The notes beneath the pieces were generated by a model. The model saw only the letters and a list, made by a program, of their open reading frames with translations, had not been told where the DNA came from and made no database searches. The translations under genes were made by a program, and so were the position numbers. A DNA stretch of 64,000 nucleotides from JBJXHN01 sp046233135. GTDB taxonomy: Bacteria; Pseudomonadota; Alphaproteobacteria; Rhodospirillales; Rhodospirillaceae. This document shows, piece by piece, positions 51,754 to 60,666 of the stretch (position 1 is the first letter of the stretch; every line of letters begins with the position of its first letter). Location: NCBI GenBank assembly GCA_046233135.1, contig JBJXHN010000002.1:248001-312000 (forward strand), written 5' to 3'.

Positions 51754-52242
51754 ATGCGCCGCCGTATCCGCGCTCTCGTCGCGTCGGGCGAATGGGCCAG
51801 CTATGCCTATGCCGCCATTGTCGCCATTACAGGTTTCGAAGTTGCGATGCGATACCTGTTCAACGCCCCCACCATCTGGGTCCATGAGTTGTCCATCATG
51901 CTGGGCAGTTGCGCTTTCCTTGTCGGAGGCGTCTATGTCCTGAAGAACCAAGAGCATATCCGCATTTCCTTTGTCTATGACGCGCTTCCTCGGCGCGGCC
52001 GGGCGTTTCTGGATCGGCTCGCCAATCTTGTCTCCGCTCTGTATCTCGGGTTGCTGGCCTATTCGGCCTATAAAATCATGACCATGGCGTGGCTGTTCGG
52101 GGAACGAAGCGGATCGGCGTGGAATTCGCCGATGCCGATTGTCCTGAAAACGGCCCTGTTCCTGTGTTCGTTTTCCATGGCGTTGATCTGCCTGTACCGC
52201 GCGTTCCGCGGCCATCGGACGCCGGAGGGCTCGGGGCAATGA
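51754..52242 (+). CDS. TRAP transporter small membrane subunit (DctQ family)
   Basis: The 162-residue, four-helix membrane protein belongs to the DctQ family and pairs with DctM. Typical marks are FEVAMRYLFNAPTIWVHEL near the N-terminus and the helix IMLGSCAFLVGGVYVLKNQEH. GGGAGGA supports the ATG. Its stop overlaps the dctM start (ATGA). Confidence 0.93.
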   Translation: MRRRIRALVASGEWASYAYAAIVAITGFEVAMRYLFNAPTIWVHELSIMLGSCAFLVGGVYVLKNQEHIRISFVYDALPRRGRAFLDRLANLVSALYLGLLAYSAYKIMTMAWLFGERSGSAWNSPMPIVLKTALFLCSFSMALICLYRAFRGHRTPEGSGQ

Positions 52243-53555
52243 GCATTGGTCTGATCACGATTGTCCTGATCGCCGGCATCCTGGGGTCCCTGGCCATCGG
52301 CGTCCCGTTGGCCTTTTCCACCGGGGCCATGGCCGTCATTCTGGTTCTCACCCAATTCGGCCCCAATGGCCTGACCCTTGCCGCGACGCGGGTGGTGGGC
52401 GAGTTGACCACCTACGCCTACGTCGCCGTGCCGATGTTCGTCATGATGGCCACCGTGCTGGAGCGCTCGGGGATCGCCAAGGACCTGTTCCGGGCGATGT
52501 ATGTCCTGGCCGGCCGGCTGCGCGGGGGCCTTGCGATTCAGACGCTGTTGTTGAGCGTTATCCTTGCGGCCATGTCCGGGATCATCGGCGGTGAAATCGT
52601 GCTGCTTGGCCTGCTGGCGCTGCCGGAAATGCTCAAGCGGGGGTATGACCGCAAGCTTGCGATCGGGACGATCTGTGCCGGCGGATCCCTGGGGACGATG
52701 ATCCCGCCCAGTGTGGTGGTCATCATCTATGGTCTGACCGTGCAGGCCCCGATCGGCGATCTGTTCGTTGCGGTGCTGCTGCCCGGGCTGATGCTGGCGG
52801 GGCTCTATATCGCCTATGTGGTGACCGTGGCGATCCGCCATCCCGAACGGGCGCCCCGCCCGTCGGCCGAGGAGATCGAGATCCCGCTGTCGGAAAAGCT
52901 GGCCTTGCTCAAGGGGACCATTCTGCCGGTGCTGGTTGCCGCCTGGGTGCTGGTCTGTATCTACAGCGGGATTGCGTCGATCACCGAAGCCGCTGGCATG
53001 GGCGTGATCGGAGCCCTCGTCTCGACCGGTGTGCGTGGAGAGCTGACCTGGGCGTTGGTGCGGGAGTCCTGCATGCGCACGCTGAAGGTTTGCGCCATGC
53101 TGATGTGGGTGGTGTTTGGCGCCACGGCCTTGATCGGTGCCTACAATCTGCTGGGCGGTTCGACCTATGTCAGCAGCATGATTTCCGGCCTGCCCATCGG
53201 TCCCCTGGGCATCATCCTGTTCATGATGCTGATCCTGTTCGTGCTGGGCATGTTCATGGACTGGATCGGCATCTGTCTGCTGACCATGCCGATTTTCACG
53301 CCCATCGTTGTTGATCTGGGATATGACCCGATCTGGTTCGGGGTCGTCTTTGCCATGAGCATGCAGATGTCCTATCTCACGCCTCCCTTCGGCCCTGCCG
53401 CTGTCTATCTCAAGGGTGTTGCGCCCAGGAATATCTCCATGACCGAAATCTACAATGCCCAGTGGCCGTTTATCGGGTTGCAAGCGGTCGCGCTCGCACT
53501 GCTTATTGCCTTCCCGGAAATCGCGACATGGCTGCCTGCCGTGATGAGGGGGTGA
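52239..53555 (+). CDS. TRAP transporter large permease (DctM family)
   Basis: The 438-residue permease has about twelve membrane helices and the family motifs VPLAFSTGAMAVILVLTQFG, GSLGTMIPPSVVVIIYG, SITEAAGMGVIGALV and MLILFVLGMFMDWIGI. It uses an ion gradient, usually Na+, to import the substrate delivered by the binding protein. The start overlaps dctQ by four bases. It ends one base before the regulator gene's ATG. Confidence 0.95.
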   Translation: MSIGLITIVLIAGILGSLAIGVPLAFSTGAMAVILVLTQFGPNGLTLAATRVVGELTTYAYVAVPMFVMMATVLERSGIAKDLFRAMYVLAGRLRGGLAIQTLLLSVILAAMSGIIGGEIVLLGLLALPEMLKRGYDRKLAIGTICAGGSLGTMIPPSVVVIIYGLTVQAPIGDLFVAVLLPGLMLAGLYIAYVVTVAIRHPERAPRPSAEEIEIPLSEKLALLKGTILPVLVAAWVLVCIYSGIASITEAAGMGVIGALVSTGVRGELTWALVRESCMRTLKVCAMLMWVVFGATALIGAYNLLGGSTYVSSMISGLPIGPLGIILFMMLILFVLGMFMDWIGICLLTMPIFTPIVVDLGYDPIWFGVVFAMSMQMSYLTPPFGPAAVYLKGVAPRNISMTEIYNAQWPFIGLQAVALALLIAFPEIATWLPAVMRG

Positions 53556-53556
53556 G

Positions 53557-54627
53557 ATGCCTGATCCAAGGCGAAACAGAAAGGACGAGGGCGTGTCGGG
53601 TCCGGCTGATCCCTCTTCCGCCAAATCCCATGGGGACTCCTCGGCTGGCAAGGGAGATGGGGAGTCCCTGAAACAGCGGGTGCTGGTCTTGCTGCGGACC
53701 TATATCCGCCAGGGCCAGCTTCAGCCGGGCGAGCGCCTGCTGGAAGCCCAGGTCGCCAAAGCGTTCGGCATCAGCCGGTCCCCAGTGCGCGGGGCTTTGG
53801 GAGACCTGCAGCAGGAAGGCGTTATCGAGCCTGCCCAGGGACGGGGGTATCGGGTCGTCGGAGAGGCGAAGCCCGGAGTGGAAGGGCGCATCGCGACCTT
53901 CGGACCCGTGCGGATCTCCGTGCCCCGCCAGTGGGAGCGGATGTATGCCGAGGTGGAGAAGCAGATCAGCATCCAGGTCCTCTATGGTTCGGTGAAGATC
54001 AGCGATCAGGAAATGGCGGATCATTTCGGGGTCAGCCGGACCGTGTCGCGGGATGTCCTGTCGCGGATGCACGGGGTCGGCATGATATCCCAGGACAAGG
54101 CAGGGCACTGGGTCGCCGAACGGACAACGCCGGAGCGGATTCACCAGCTTTTCGAACTGCGTACAATCCTTGAGCCCGTCGCCCTGATCAAAGCCGCGCC
54201 GCTGATCCCACCGCACGAGCTGGTCTTGGCCCGCAACAATATCGACGCCGCCCTGGCCCAGGACCCCATAGAAAGCGGGGCGTTTGACCGGACCGAGGCC
54301 GATTTGCACAAGGGCCTCCTGTCGTATTGTCCGAACCAGGAGCTGCTGGCGGCCTTGAAGCAGGCCCATGCCGTTTTTGCGCCGACCCGCTACCTCGATG
54401 ATCCGTTTCTGGGCATTCCCATGAATCTGATCGCGGCAGCCCTGGAAGAACATGCCGGTATTGTGGATGCCCTGATATCCGGCGACGTGGAAGGAGCGGC
54501 GGAGATGCTGCGGCAGCATATTCAGGTCGCGGAATCCCGTTGGCTGATGCGGCTGTCCATTTCTTCGCAGCTATCGCGCCAGGAGTGTCCGCCCTACCTG
54601 ACCCATATGGTCGAGGCGGATGGCTGA
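53557..54627 (+). CDS. GntR/FCD-type regulator with two winged-helix domains
   Basis: The 356-residue protein begins with a disordered, charged leader (1-37) and a GntR winged helix at about 38-101 (LLEAQVAKAFGISRSPVRGA). A second winged-helix unit follows at about 127-190 (SDQEMADHFGVSRTVSRDVL), then an FCD-type ligand-binding helical domain at about 195-335 (LFELRTILEPVALIKAAPL). Ordinary FCD regulators have only one DNA-binding domain. As the last gene of the TRAP operon it is the natural candidate to bind the palindromes at the divergent promoters. Confidence 0.88.
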   Translation: MPDPRRNRKDEGVSGPADPSSAKSHGDSSAGKGDGESLKQRVLVLLRTYIRQGQLQPGERLLEAQVAKAFGISRSPVRGALGDLQQEGVIEPAQGRGYRVVGEAKPGVEGRIATFGPVRISVPRQWERMYAEVEKQISIQVLYGSVKISDQEMADHFGVSRTVSRDVLSRMHGVGMISQDKAGHWVAERTTPERIHQLFELRTILEPVALIKAAPLIPPHELVLARNNIDAALAQDPIESGAFDRTEADLHKGLLSYCPNQELLAALKQAHAVFAPTRYLDDPFLGIPMNLIAAALEEHAGIVDALISGDVEGAAEMLRQHIQVAESRWLMRLSISSQLSRQECPPYLTHMVEADG

Positions 54628-54645
54628 TACGCGACAGGTCACGTC

Positions 54646-54676
54646 GCCCGCAAATGGCGGCATGCCATTTGCGGGC
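54646..54676. terminator. Bidirectional hairpin between convergent genes
   Basis: A perfect 13-bp stem (GCCCGCAAATGGC with its complement, 5-base loop) lies 19 bases past the regulator stop and 17 bases beyond the convergent gene's stop. There is no clear T-run on either side. The position suggests a shared terminator. Confidence 0.65.
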
Positions 54677-54692
54677 CAGGCAGAATGCTCGT

Positions 54693-55862
54693 TCAGCCCT
54701 TGCGTGCCCTGAGCCGTCGCCAGAAGCGGCGGCCGACCAACCCGGCGCGGATCACCATCATCGGCAGCAGATGCCGCAGGGCCGGGGGGGCCTGGGCCAG
54801 ATCGATGTCGCTGGGATAGAGGGTGCGCGTCCACAGAACGTCCCGCAGGGCGACGGCCGGGGTGGGGCAGAGGCGCGCGTCCAGAAGAATGTCGGCGATC
54901 GGAGAGGGGCGTCGGCTGTGCAGGTCCGGCCGCAGCGGCGCCGGGGCGGCAAAGGCGCTCTGTTCTAGAGTCAGGCCGTCCGGGTGAAACCGGGCAGCGG
55001 CGGCCACGGCCTGGGACAGGCCTTTGTGGGCGCCCAGGGCGTCGGCCCGTTCCACCATCCGTTGCCAGTCGGCGGGCGCGCGCAGGCGGTGCAGGGCGGC
55101 CAGGGTGTCGGCCATCCATTTCAGCCGGAAATATCCGCCGCGCAGGCCGTGGATTGCGACAAACAGGCAGTGGTCGAGGATCGGCGGCGCCAGGATCGAG
55201 GCGCCTTCCACCTCCACCGGTTCGGCCTGCGCGAACAGGGTGGGGAAGTCCGCCGGCAGCAGCCCGTTCACCCGTTGCCAGCGCCAATGAATGTCCAGCT
55301 CCGGCACCAGGGGGTCGGGATGGCGATAAAGGGCGGCGTTGGTGCTGCGCAGGATGAACCGCCGGCAGGTGGGGTCATCCAGGTTCAGCGGCCCTTCCCG
55401 CCGCCAGCCCAGGGCGGTGACCACCCGGTCGGTCCGGGCCACGTCGTCGGGGGAAATCAGGATGTCGATGTCCCCCGGGTCCCGGCTTTGGGCTGTACCG
55501 TGGACCTGGCGGCTGAAGGCGACGCCCTTGATGTGCAGGACCCGGACGCCGGCTGCCTTCAGGCCCGCATCCAGCCGGTGGGTGGCGGCCGCCAGCAGCA
55601 GGCTGTGGCGGGTGATGTGGTGCTGGATCTGCAGCAGGCTGGCGGCCGTTTGGGGATCCCGGATCAACAGGCCGGCGTTATCGACCAGCGACCGGAACAG
55701 CCCCTGTTCCCGCACGATCCTGAATGCCTCCGGCCAGTCGGTGATCTCTTCGGCCAGGGCTTTCAGACCGGCAGGGTCCGGATCGGGGCAGGCCAGCGCT
55801 CGTGCAAGCCTATAGGAGGTGGACGAAGCACCGGGCACAGGGCCAGCCACTGGGAAGGTCAT
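54693..55862 (-). CDS. Nucleotidyltransferase-fold family protein (NTP_transf_5-like)
   Basis: The 389-residue protein has the core of the uncharacterised nucleotidyltransferase family PF14907: an LHIKGVAFS motif, then GDIDILISPDDV with the catalytic-type DxD pair, LDIHWRW, and a C-terminal region of helices. The GG/GS motif typical of active nucleotidyltransferases is not evident. Family members occur in polysaccharide and peptide biosynthesis loci, but here it stands alone. The start ATG at 55862 has no clear ribosome-binding site. Confidence 0.78.
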   Translation of the reverse strand: MTFPVAGPVPGASSTSYRLARALACPDPDPAGLKALAEEITDWPEAFRIVREQGLFRSLVDNAGLLIRDPQTAASLLQIQHHITRHSLLLAAATHRLDAGLKAAGVRVLHIKGVAFSRQVHGTAQSRDPGDIDILISPDDVARTDRVVTALGWRREGPLNLDDPTCRRFILRSTNAALYRHPDPLVPELDIHWRWQRVNGLLPADFPTLFAQAEPVEVEGASILAPPILDHCLFVAIHGLRGGYFRLKWMADTLAALHRLRAPADWQRMVERADALGAHKGLSQAVAAAARFHPDGLTLEQSAFAAPAPLRPDLHSRRPSPIADILLDARLCPTPAVALRDVLWTRTLYPSDIDLAQAPPALRHLLPMMVIRAGLVGRRFWRRLRARKG

Positions 55863-56041
55863 GGGACGTATCGGGGTCGTGCCGGGGCCGTCGGAACAGG
55901 AACGGGCAGGCAGGTGAATAAGGGGCGAAAACCGTTGTGGATTAGGTAGTTTCTGCACCGCCCGAAGGCAATGCCCATTTCCCTTCCGGGCGGGGAAATA
56001 TCCGTACGCCCGAAAGGGATCTGCACGATGGGCGTCTGCGG

Positions 56042-56479
56042 TCAGGCGGCCTTGGCGGGCACCATCAGCGTGGCTTCCCCATCCAGCACCACCTTGCCGT
56101 TCACCTCGCACCAGGTGTGGAATACGGCGAACTTCTTTTCCGGCACCAGGCTGGTCAGCTCGACGCAGGCCTTGACGGTGTCGCCGATGCGCACCGGTGC
56201 CTTGAACTTCAGGGTCTGGCCGACATAGATGCAGCCCGGCCCGGGCAGGCGGGTGCCGAACACCGCCGAAATGAAGCTGGCCGACAGGACGCCATGGGCG
56301 ATGCGGGTCTTGAACATGGTGTCCTTGGCGTATTCCTCGTTCACGTGAACGGGGTTGGTGTCCATGGACACGCCGGCGAAGGTGTAGACGTCGGTTTCCG
56401 TCACGGTCTTGGAGATATTGGCGGACATGCCGACGGACAGGTCTTCGAAATGGTAGAGAATCAGATCGGCGGCGCTCAT
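56042..56479 (-). CDS. MaoC-family (R)-specific enoyl-CoA hydratase
   Basis: This 145-residue hot-dog-fold protein has the hydratase-2 motif with the catalytic Asp and His in DTNPVHVNEEYA, and IAHGVLSASFISAVFG after it. It hydrates enoyl-CoA to (R)-3-hydroxyacyl-CoA, which can feed polyhydroxyalkanoate synthesis (PhaJ) or other pathways. AAGGAGG gives the start at 56479. It follows the amidase gene on the same strand after 182 bases. Confidence 0.92.
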   Translation of the reverse strand: MSAADLILYHFEDLSVGMSANISKTVTETDVYTFAGVSMDTNPVHVNEEYAKDTMFKTRIAHGVLSASFISAVFGTRLPGPGCIYVGQTLKFKAPVRIGDTVKACVELTSLVPEKKFAVFHTWCEVNGKVVLDGEATLMVPAKAA

Positions 56480-56661
56480 GGAGCCTCCTTGGAGTTGGCG
56501 TTGAACGGGTCTGCAACTCTGAAAAAGCCTGCCGGGACCGGCGGCCGTTCGGATGGTGCGGCGCAGTGTATCGCAAAGTTTTCCATAGGCGAACCGTCCC
56601 GGGATCCCCTTTTGGTCGCAGGGGTGCTTTTTCTCTCTTCCGTCTTTCGCCGGAAATTCCC

Positions 56662-58092
56662 TCAGGCGGGGGGTCTGGGATCGATGGGATCGCCGGTCTT
56701 CAGATCCAGCAGGCCCTCCAGTGCGGCGGCATAGGCCAGCAGACGGCCCTCTTTCCGGGGCGGGGCCACCAGTTGCAGGCCGATGGGCAGGCCGTCGGCG
56801 GTGAAGCCGCAGGGCAGCGACAGGGCCGGGCAACCGGTCAGGGTGATGGCGAAGGTCAGGGCCAGCCAGTCGATATAGGTATTCAGTTTCTGCCCCTCGA
56901 TCTCCTCCACCGTCCGCTGTTCCAGCGGGAAGGGCGGCACGGCGGTGGCCGGGGTGGCCAGCAGGTCGAAGCGTTCGAAGAAGCGGGTCATGCGCTGGAC
57001 GATGCGGCTGCGCACGAACTGGGCGCGGGCGATTTCGGTTCCGGTCAGGGACAGGCCCTTCTCGATATTCCACACCACTTCGGGCTTCAGCAGGGCGCGG
57101 TGGCGTTCCAGGATGCGGTGCATGGAGGTGGCGAAATACAGCGCGCGCAGGGTCTGGAAGCATTCTATGGCATCGGACAGGTCCAGGCCTGCGTCCTCCA
57201 CCACGCTGCCCAGATCGCCGAAGCGCAGGGCGGCGGCCTGGGCGGCGTCGATCTGGCTCCGGGTCACCGGATCCACCCCCAGGCTGCCGGAAAAGCCCAC
57301 CCGGGCCGGCGTTTCCGGGCGCAGGGCCGCGTCCAGGAAGGTGCCGCCGGGGGGCAGGTCGGCGCTCAGCGGATCGCCCTCCGCCGGGCCGCTCATGGCA
57401 TCGAGCAGCAGGGCGCAGTCGGCCACCGTACGGGCCATCGGGCCTTCCACGGACAGCGGGTTGAAGGGATCGGGCAGGGGACCCTGGGGCACCCGGCCGG
57501 GGCTGGGGCGCAGGCCGACCACATTGTTGAAGGCCGCCGGAATGCGCAGCGAGCCGCCCAGGTCCGAGCCGGTGGCCAGCCAGGCCATGCCCGTGGCCAG
57601 AGCCACCGCCGAGCCGCCGGAAGACCCGCCGCAGGACAGAGCGGTGTTCCAGGGATTGCGGGTGGCGCCGAAGACTTCGTTGAAGGTATGGGCGCCGGCG
57701 GCCCATTCCGGGGTGTTGGACTTGGCCAGCACCACACCGCCCCGGCGTTCCAGGGTGCTGACCATCATGTCGGAGCGGGTGGGCACGTGATCGGCGTAGA
57801 TGGGCGAGCCGAAGGTGGTGCGCACGCCCGAGACCGGGTTCATGTCCTTGATCACCACCGGCAAGCCGGCCAGCCAGCCCGGGGCGTCGGGTTCCACGGG
57901 CAGGCGTCCGCCAGCCAGTTCCCCGGCCCGGTGGCGCGCCCGGTCCGCGCACAGGGTGGGCAGAGCATTGACCGCGCCGTCCACGGCGCCGATGCGCGCC
58001 AGGGCGGCGTCGATCAGATCTTCGGGGAACAAGGCGCCGCGTCGCAATTGGCGGACCACCTCGACGGCGGACAGGCGGAACAGATCGGTCAT
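56662..58092 (-). CDS. Amidase-signature family hydrolase
   Basis: The 476-residue enzyme has the complete amidase-signature catalytic triad: Lys in LPVVIKDMNPV, and cis-Ser and nucleophile Ser in SCGGSSGGSAVALATG. SNTPEWAAGAHTFNEVFGAT and SDLGGSLRIPAAFNNVVG flank the site. The C-terminus holds PCGFTADGLPIGLQLV. It hydrolyses an amide or related bond of unknown substrate; no glutamyl-tRNA amidotransferase partners (gatB, gatC) are nearby. Confidence 0.92.
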   Translation of the reverse strand: MTDLFRLSAVEVVRQLRRGALFPEDLIDAALARIGAVDGAVNALPTLCADRARHRAGELAGGRLPVEPDAPGWLAGLPVVIKDMNPVSGVRTTFGSPIYADHVPTRSDMMVSTLERRGGVVLAKSNTPEWAAGAHTFNEVFGATRNPWNTALSCGGSSGGSAVALATGMAWLATGSDLGGSLRIPAAFNNVVGLRPSPGRVPQGPLPDPFNPLSVEGPMARTVADCALLLDAMSGPAEGDPLSADLPPGGTFLDAALRPETPARVGFSGSLGVDPVTRSQIDAAQAAALRFGDLGSVVEDAGLDLSDAIECFQTLRALYFATSMHRILERHRALLKPEVVWNIEKGLSLTGTEIARAQFVRSRIVQRMTRFFERFDLLATPATAVPPFPLEQRTVEEIEGQKLNTYIDWLALTFAITLTGCPALSLPCGFTADGLPIGLQLVAPPRKEGRLLAYAAALEGLLDLKTGDPIDPRPPA

Positions 58093-58256
58093 GACGGGGT
58101 TCTCACGGACGTTTCCCGGGATTGGCGCCGGGACTTTACAGGACGGCGAACAGGCCGACGGGGGATGGCAGCCGCATCCCGGGCGGAAGGCCTCTTGGTG
58201 CGGCCGGGCGGGCATGATAGGGGGAGGGGACCCCGATCCACAAGGAGCCTCCGCCC

Positions 58257-58694
58257 ATGCCGTTCCTCTTTCGTCGCGCCTCCGGCCCGGCCGGCCGGTC
58301 TTCCAGCAGAACCGGACGGCCACTTCCGGTGCGGTGGCTGGCCGTTCTCGGCGTGGTCCTGCTCGGGGTGTCGGCTTGCTCGGGCAGCAGCAGCGACCGC
58401 TGGCAGAAGCCCGGCGTCACCGAAGACGAACGGGATCGCGACCTGGATGCGTGCCGGGCCTACGCGGACCGCGAAGCGCTGCGGCGGTCCGAAGCGGTGC
58501 ACGGGACGGATGTCTCCGGCGGTTTCGGCGGCGGGGCCAGCCACGGCCAGTCCATGGCCGCCTACGAGGCCAAGCGGCTGTTCAAGCGCTACCTGTCCTC
58601 GTGCATGCGCGACAAAGGGTATGGCAGCGGGTCGGCTCCCCTTTCAGGGGTGGATTCCGCTGTCGACAAGGTCCGCGAAGGTCTGCGCTTCTAA
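58257..58694 (+). CDS. Lipoprotein of unknown function
   Basis: The 145-residue product has a basic N-terminus, a hydrophobic stretch and a lipobox LLGVSAC, so Cys at about 41 should be acylated after cleavage. The mature part has charged helices, two further Cys (DACRAYAD and SSCMRDKGYG) and a Gly-rich patch. The end (SCMRDKGYGSG) resembles small alphaproteobacterial surface lipoproteins. CAAGGAG precedes the ATG. It is divergent from the amidase gene. Confidence 0.82.
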   Translation: MPFLFRRASGPAGRSSSRTGRPLPVRWLAVLGVVLLGVSACSGSSSDRWQKPGVTEDERDRDLDACRAYADREALRRSEAVHGTDVSGGFGGGASHGQSMAAYEAKRLFKRYLSSCMRDKGYGSGSAPLSGVDSAVDKVREGLRF

Positions 58695-58847
58695 TCCTGA
58701 TGTTTGTGGAGTTATTTAGTATAATTCCAATTTACCTCACCCGGATTCCGCGATCCCGCCCCCTAGGCAGGGCTGGGAGGAAGCCCCAGTCTATTGAGGG
58801 GGCCCGCACCAACGGGGGCGGCGCCGGATCCCGGTCGGGAAGAGAAA

Positions 58848-60644
58848 ATGACCGTAACGGAAGACTTCGGTCTGCAAGTCATGTTGGACGGGCTGCATGC
58901 GAATGCGGTGGTGATCGATTCCCGGGGCATTATCCGCGCGGCGAACCAGGGCTGGCTGGCCTTTGCCCAGTCGGCGGGGGTGATCTCGACGGTTGGCACC
59001 AATTTCCTGGAAGCCTGCGAGGGGCTGCCCGGCGAACGGGCCAGCGGCATGATGTCCGATGTCCCCGAACTTTCCCAGGCATCCGAGCCATCCGGGACAT
59101 CCGCAGCGCCGGACGGGTCCGCTCCGGCTGACGTGTCCCGTCCCTCCCTGCCCGGGATTGCGGTGGCCGACGGCCTGCGGGACATTCTGGGCGGGCGCGG
59201 CGAGGGTCTGTGGCAGGAGTACCATTACACCACCCTTGAGGGGGAGCATTGGTACCTGGTGACGGCCCGGCCCATGCGGACCCCCTGGGGGCCGGGGGCG
59301 ATGGTCTGCCACGCCGACGTGACGCGCCTGCATCGCACGTCGCTGGAAACGGATTACTACCGCCACCACGAGCCGGTGACCGGCGCCCCGAACCGTCTGG
59401 CTTTCGAGCGGGAGCTGAATACCGCCTTGCAGCGCAGCCGCCGGGTCGGCCGCCGGGTGGGGGTGCTGGAGCTGGACATCAACGGTTTCGGGGCGATCAA
59501 CAACGCCTTCGGTTACCAGACCGGCGACCAGGTGCTGGGCCGCGTGGTCCGCCGCCTGGAACAGGTGGTGCGGCCGGGGGATGCGGTGGCATCCCTGGGC
59601 GGCGACAACTTCCTGGTCCTGCTGACCGATCTGCACAGTTTCTCCGGTCTCGACAAGCCGCTGGCCCGGATCCGCGAGGCGGTGGCCCGGCCGTTCCGCC
59701 TGGGCGGCAACATGGTGCGGCTGACCTGCTCCATCGGCGTCAGTCTGTCGCCGGAAGGCATGGGAAAATGCGCCCTGCTGGAGGAAGCCAACGAGGCCTT
59801 GAGCCGCGCATTGGCGGCGGGGTCGGACACCGTGTCCTTCTACGATGACAGCCTGTCCCGGGCGTCGGTGGAGCGGCTGCGGACCCTGTCCGAACTGCGC
59901 GAGGCCCTGGATTCCAATCAGTTCGAACTGTATTTCCAGCCGCAGATGGCGATGGACGGCAAGACCCTGGTGGGCGCGGAAGCGCTGGTGCGCTGGCGCC
60001 ACCCCACCCGGGGGCTGGTGCCGCCGGGGGCATTCCTGCCGCTGATCGACACGGCCGGCCTGTCCGCCCGCCTGGGGGAACACGTGCTGGCAGAAGCGGT
60101 GGAGCGGCTGGCCCAGCTGGGTCCGGCGGCGGTGCCGGTGGCCATCAATCTGGCTGCGGCCGAGCTGGAGGACCCGACCTATGCGGAGCGGGCGGCCGCG
60201 ACCCTGGCTGCCCATGGGGTGATGCCGGGGATGCTGGCCTTCGAGGTGACGGAGCAGAGCCTGATTTCCAATGTCGACGCCGCCAGGGCGACCATCAAGG
60301 CCCTGAACGCCATGGGCTCGAAAGTGGCCATCGACGATTTCGGCACGGGCTATTCGTCGCTGTCCTATCTGTCGACCCTGCCGGTGGCGGTGCTGAAGAT
60401 CGACAAGAGCTTCGTTCACGCCCTGGGCGAGCACGATTCCGGCGACACCATCGTCCGGGCGATCATCAAGCTGGCCCATGCCCTGGGCATGGAGGTTCTG
60501 GCCGAGGGGGTGGAGACGGACGAACAGCGTTGCTGGCTGGTGGAGCGGGAATGCGATCACATCCAGGGCTACTGGATCGCCCCGCCGCTGCCGTTCACCG
60601 ACTTCCGGGACCGCTTTGTCGAAGGGGCGAAAGTGCCTCTGTGA
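58848..60644 (+). CDS. c-di-GMP phosphodiesterase: PAS-like, degenerate GGDEF, intact EAL
   Basis: The 598-residue soluble protein has a PAS-like N-terminus (NAVVIDSRGIIRAANQGW) with a Pro/Ser/Ala-rich insert at about 70-105. The GGDEF-type domain has its signature as GGDNF and lacks the usual H in the GHxxGD region (GYQTGDQVL), so it is unlikely to make c-di-GMP. The EAL domain at about 350-595 keeps EALVRW, the FEVTEQ glutamate, IDDFGTGYSSL, LKIDKSFV and AEGVET, so it should hydrolyse c-di-GMP. GGAAGAG is before the ATG at 58848. Confidence 0.9.
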   Translation: MTVTEDFGLQVMLDGLHANAVVIDSRGIIRAANQGWLAFAQSAGVISTVGTNFLEACEGLPGERASGMMSDVPELSQASEPSGTSAAPDGSAPADVSRPSLPGIAVADGLRDILGGRGEGLWQEYHYTTLEGEHWYLVTARPMRTPWGPGAMVCHADVTRLHRTSLETDYYRHHEPVTGAPNRLAFERELNTALQRSRRVGRRVGVLELDINGFGAINNAFGYQTGDQVLGRVVRRLEQVVRPGDAVASLGGDNFLVLLTDLHSFSGLDKPLARIREAVARPFRLGGNMVRLTCSIGVSLSPEGMGKCALLEEANEALSRALAAGSDTVSFYDDSLSRASVERLRTLSELREALDSNQFELYFQPQMAMDGKTLVGAEALVRWRHPTRGLVPPGAFLPLIDTAGLSARLGEHVLAEAVERLAQLGPAAVPVAINLAAAELEDPTYAERAAATLAAHGVMPGMLAFEVTEQSLISNVDAARATIKALNAMGSKVAIDDFGTGYSSLSYLSTLPVAVLKIDKSFVHALGEHDSGDTIVRAIIKLAHALGMEVLAEGVETDEQRCWLVERECDHIQGYWIAPPLPFTDFRDRFVEGAKVPL

Positions 60645-60666
60645 ACGCGTCCACGGCTCCGCCTTC

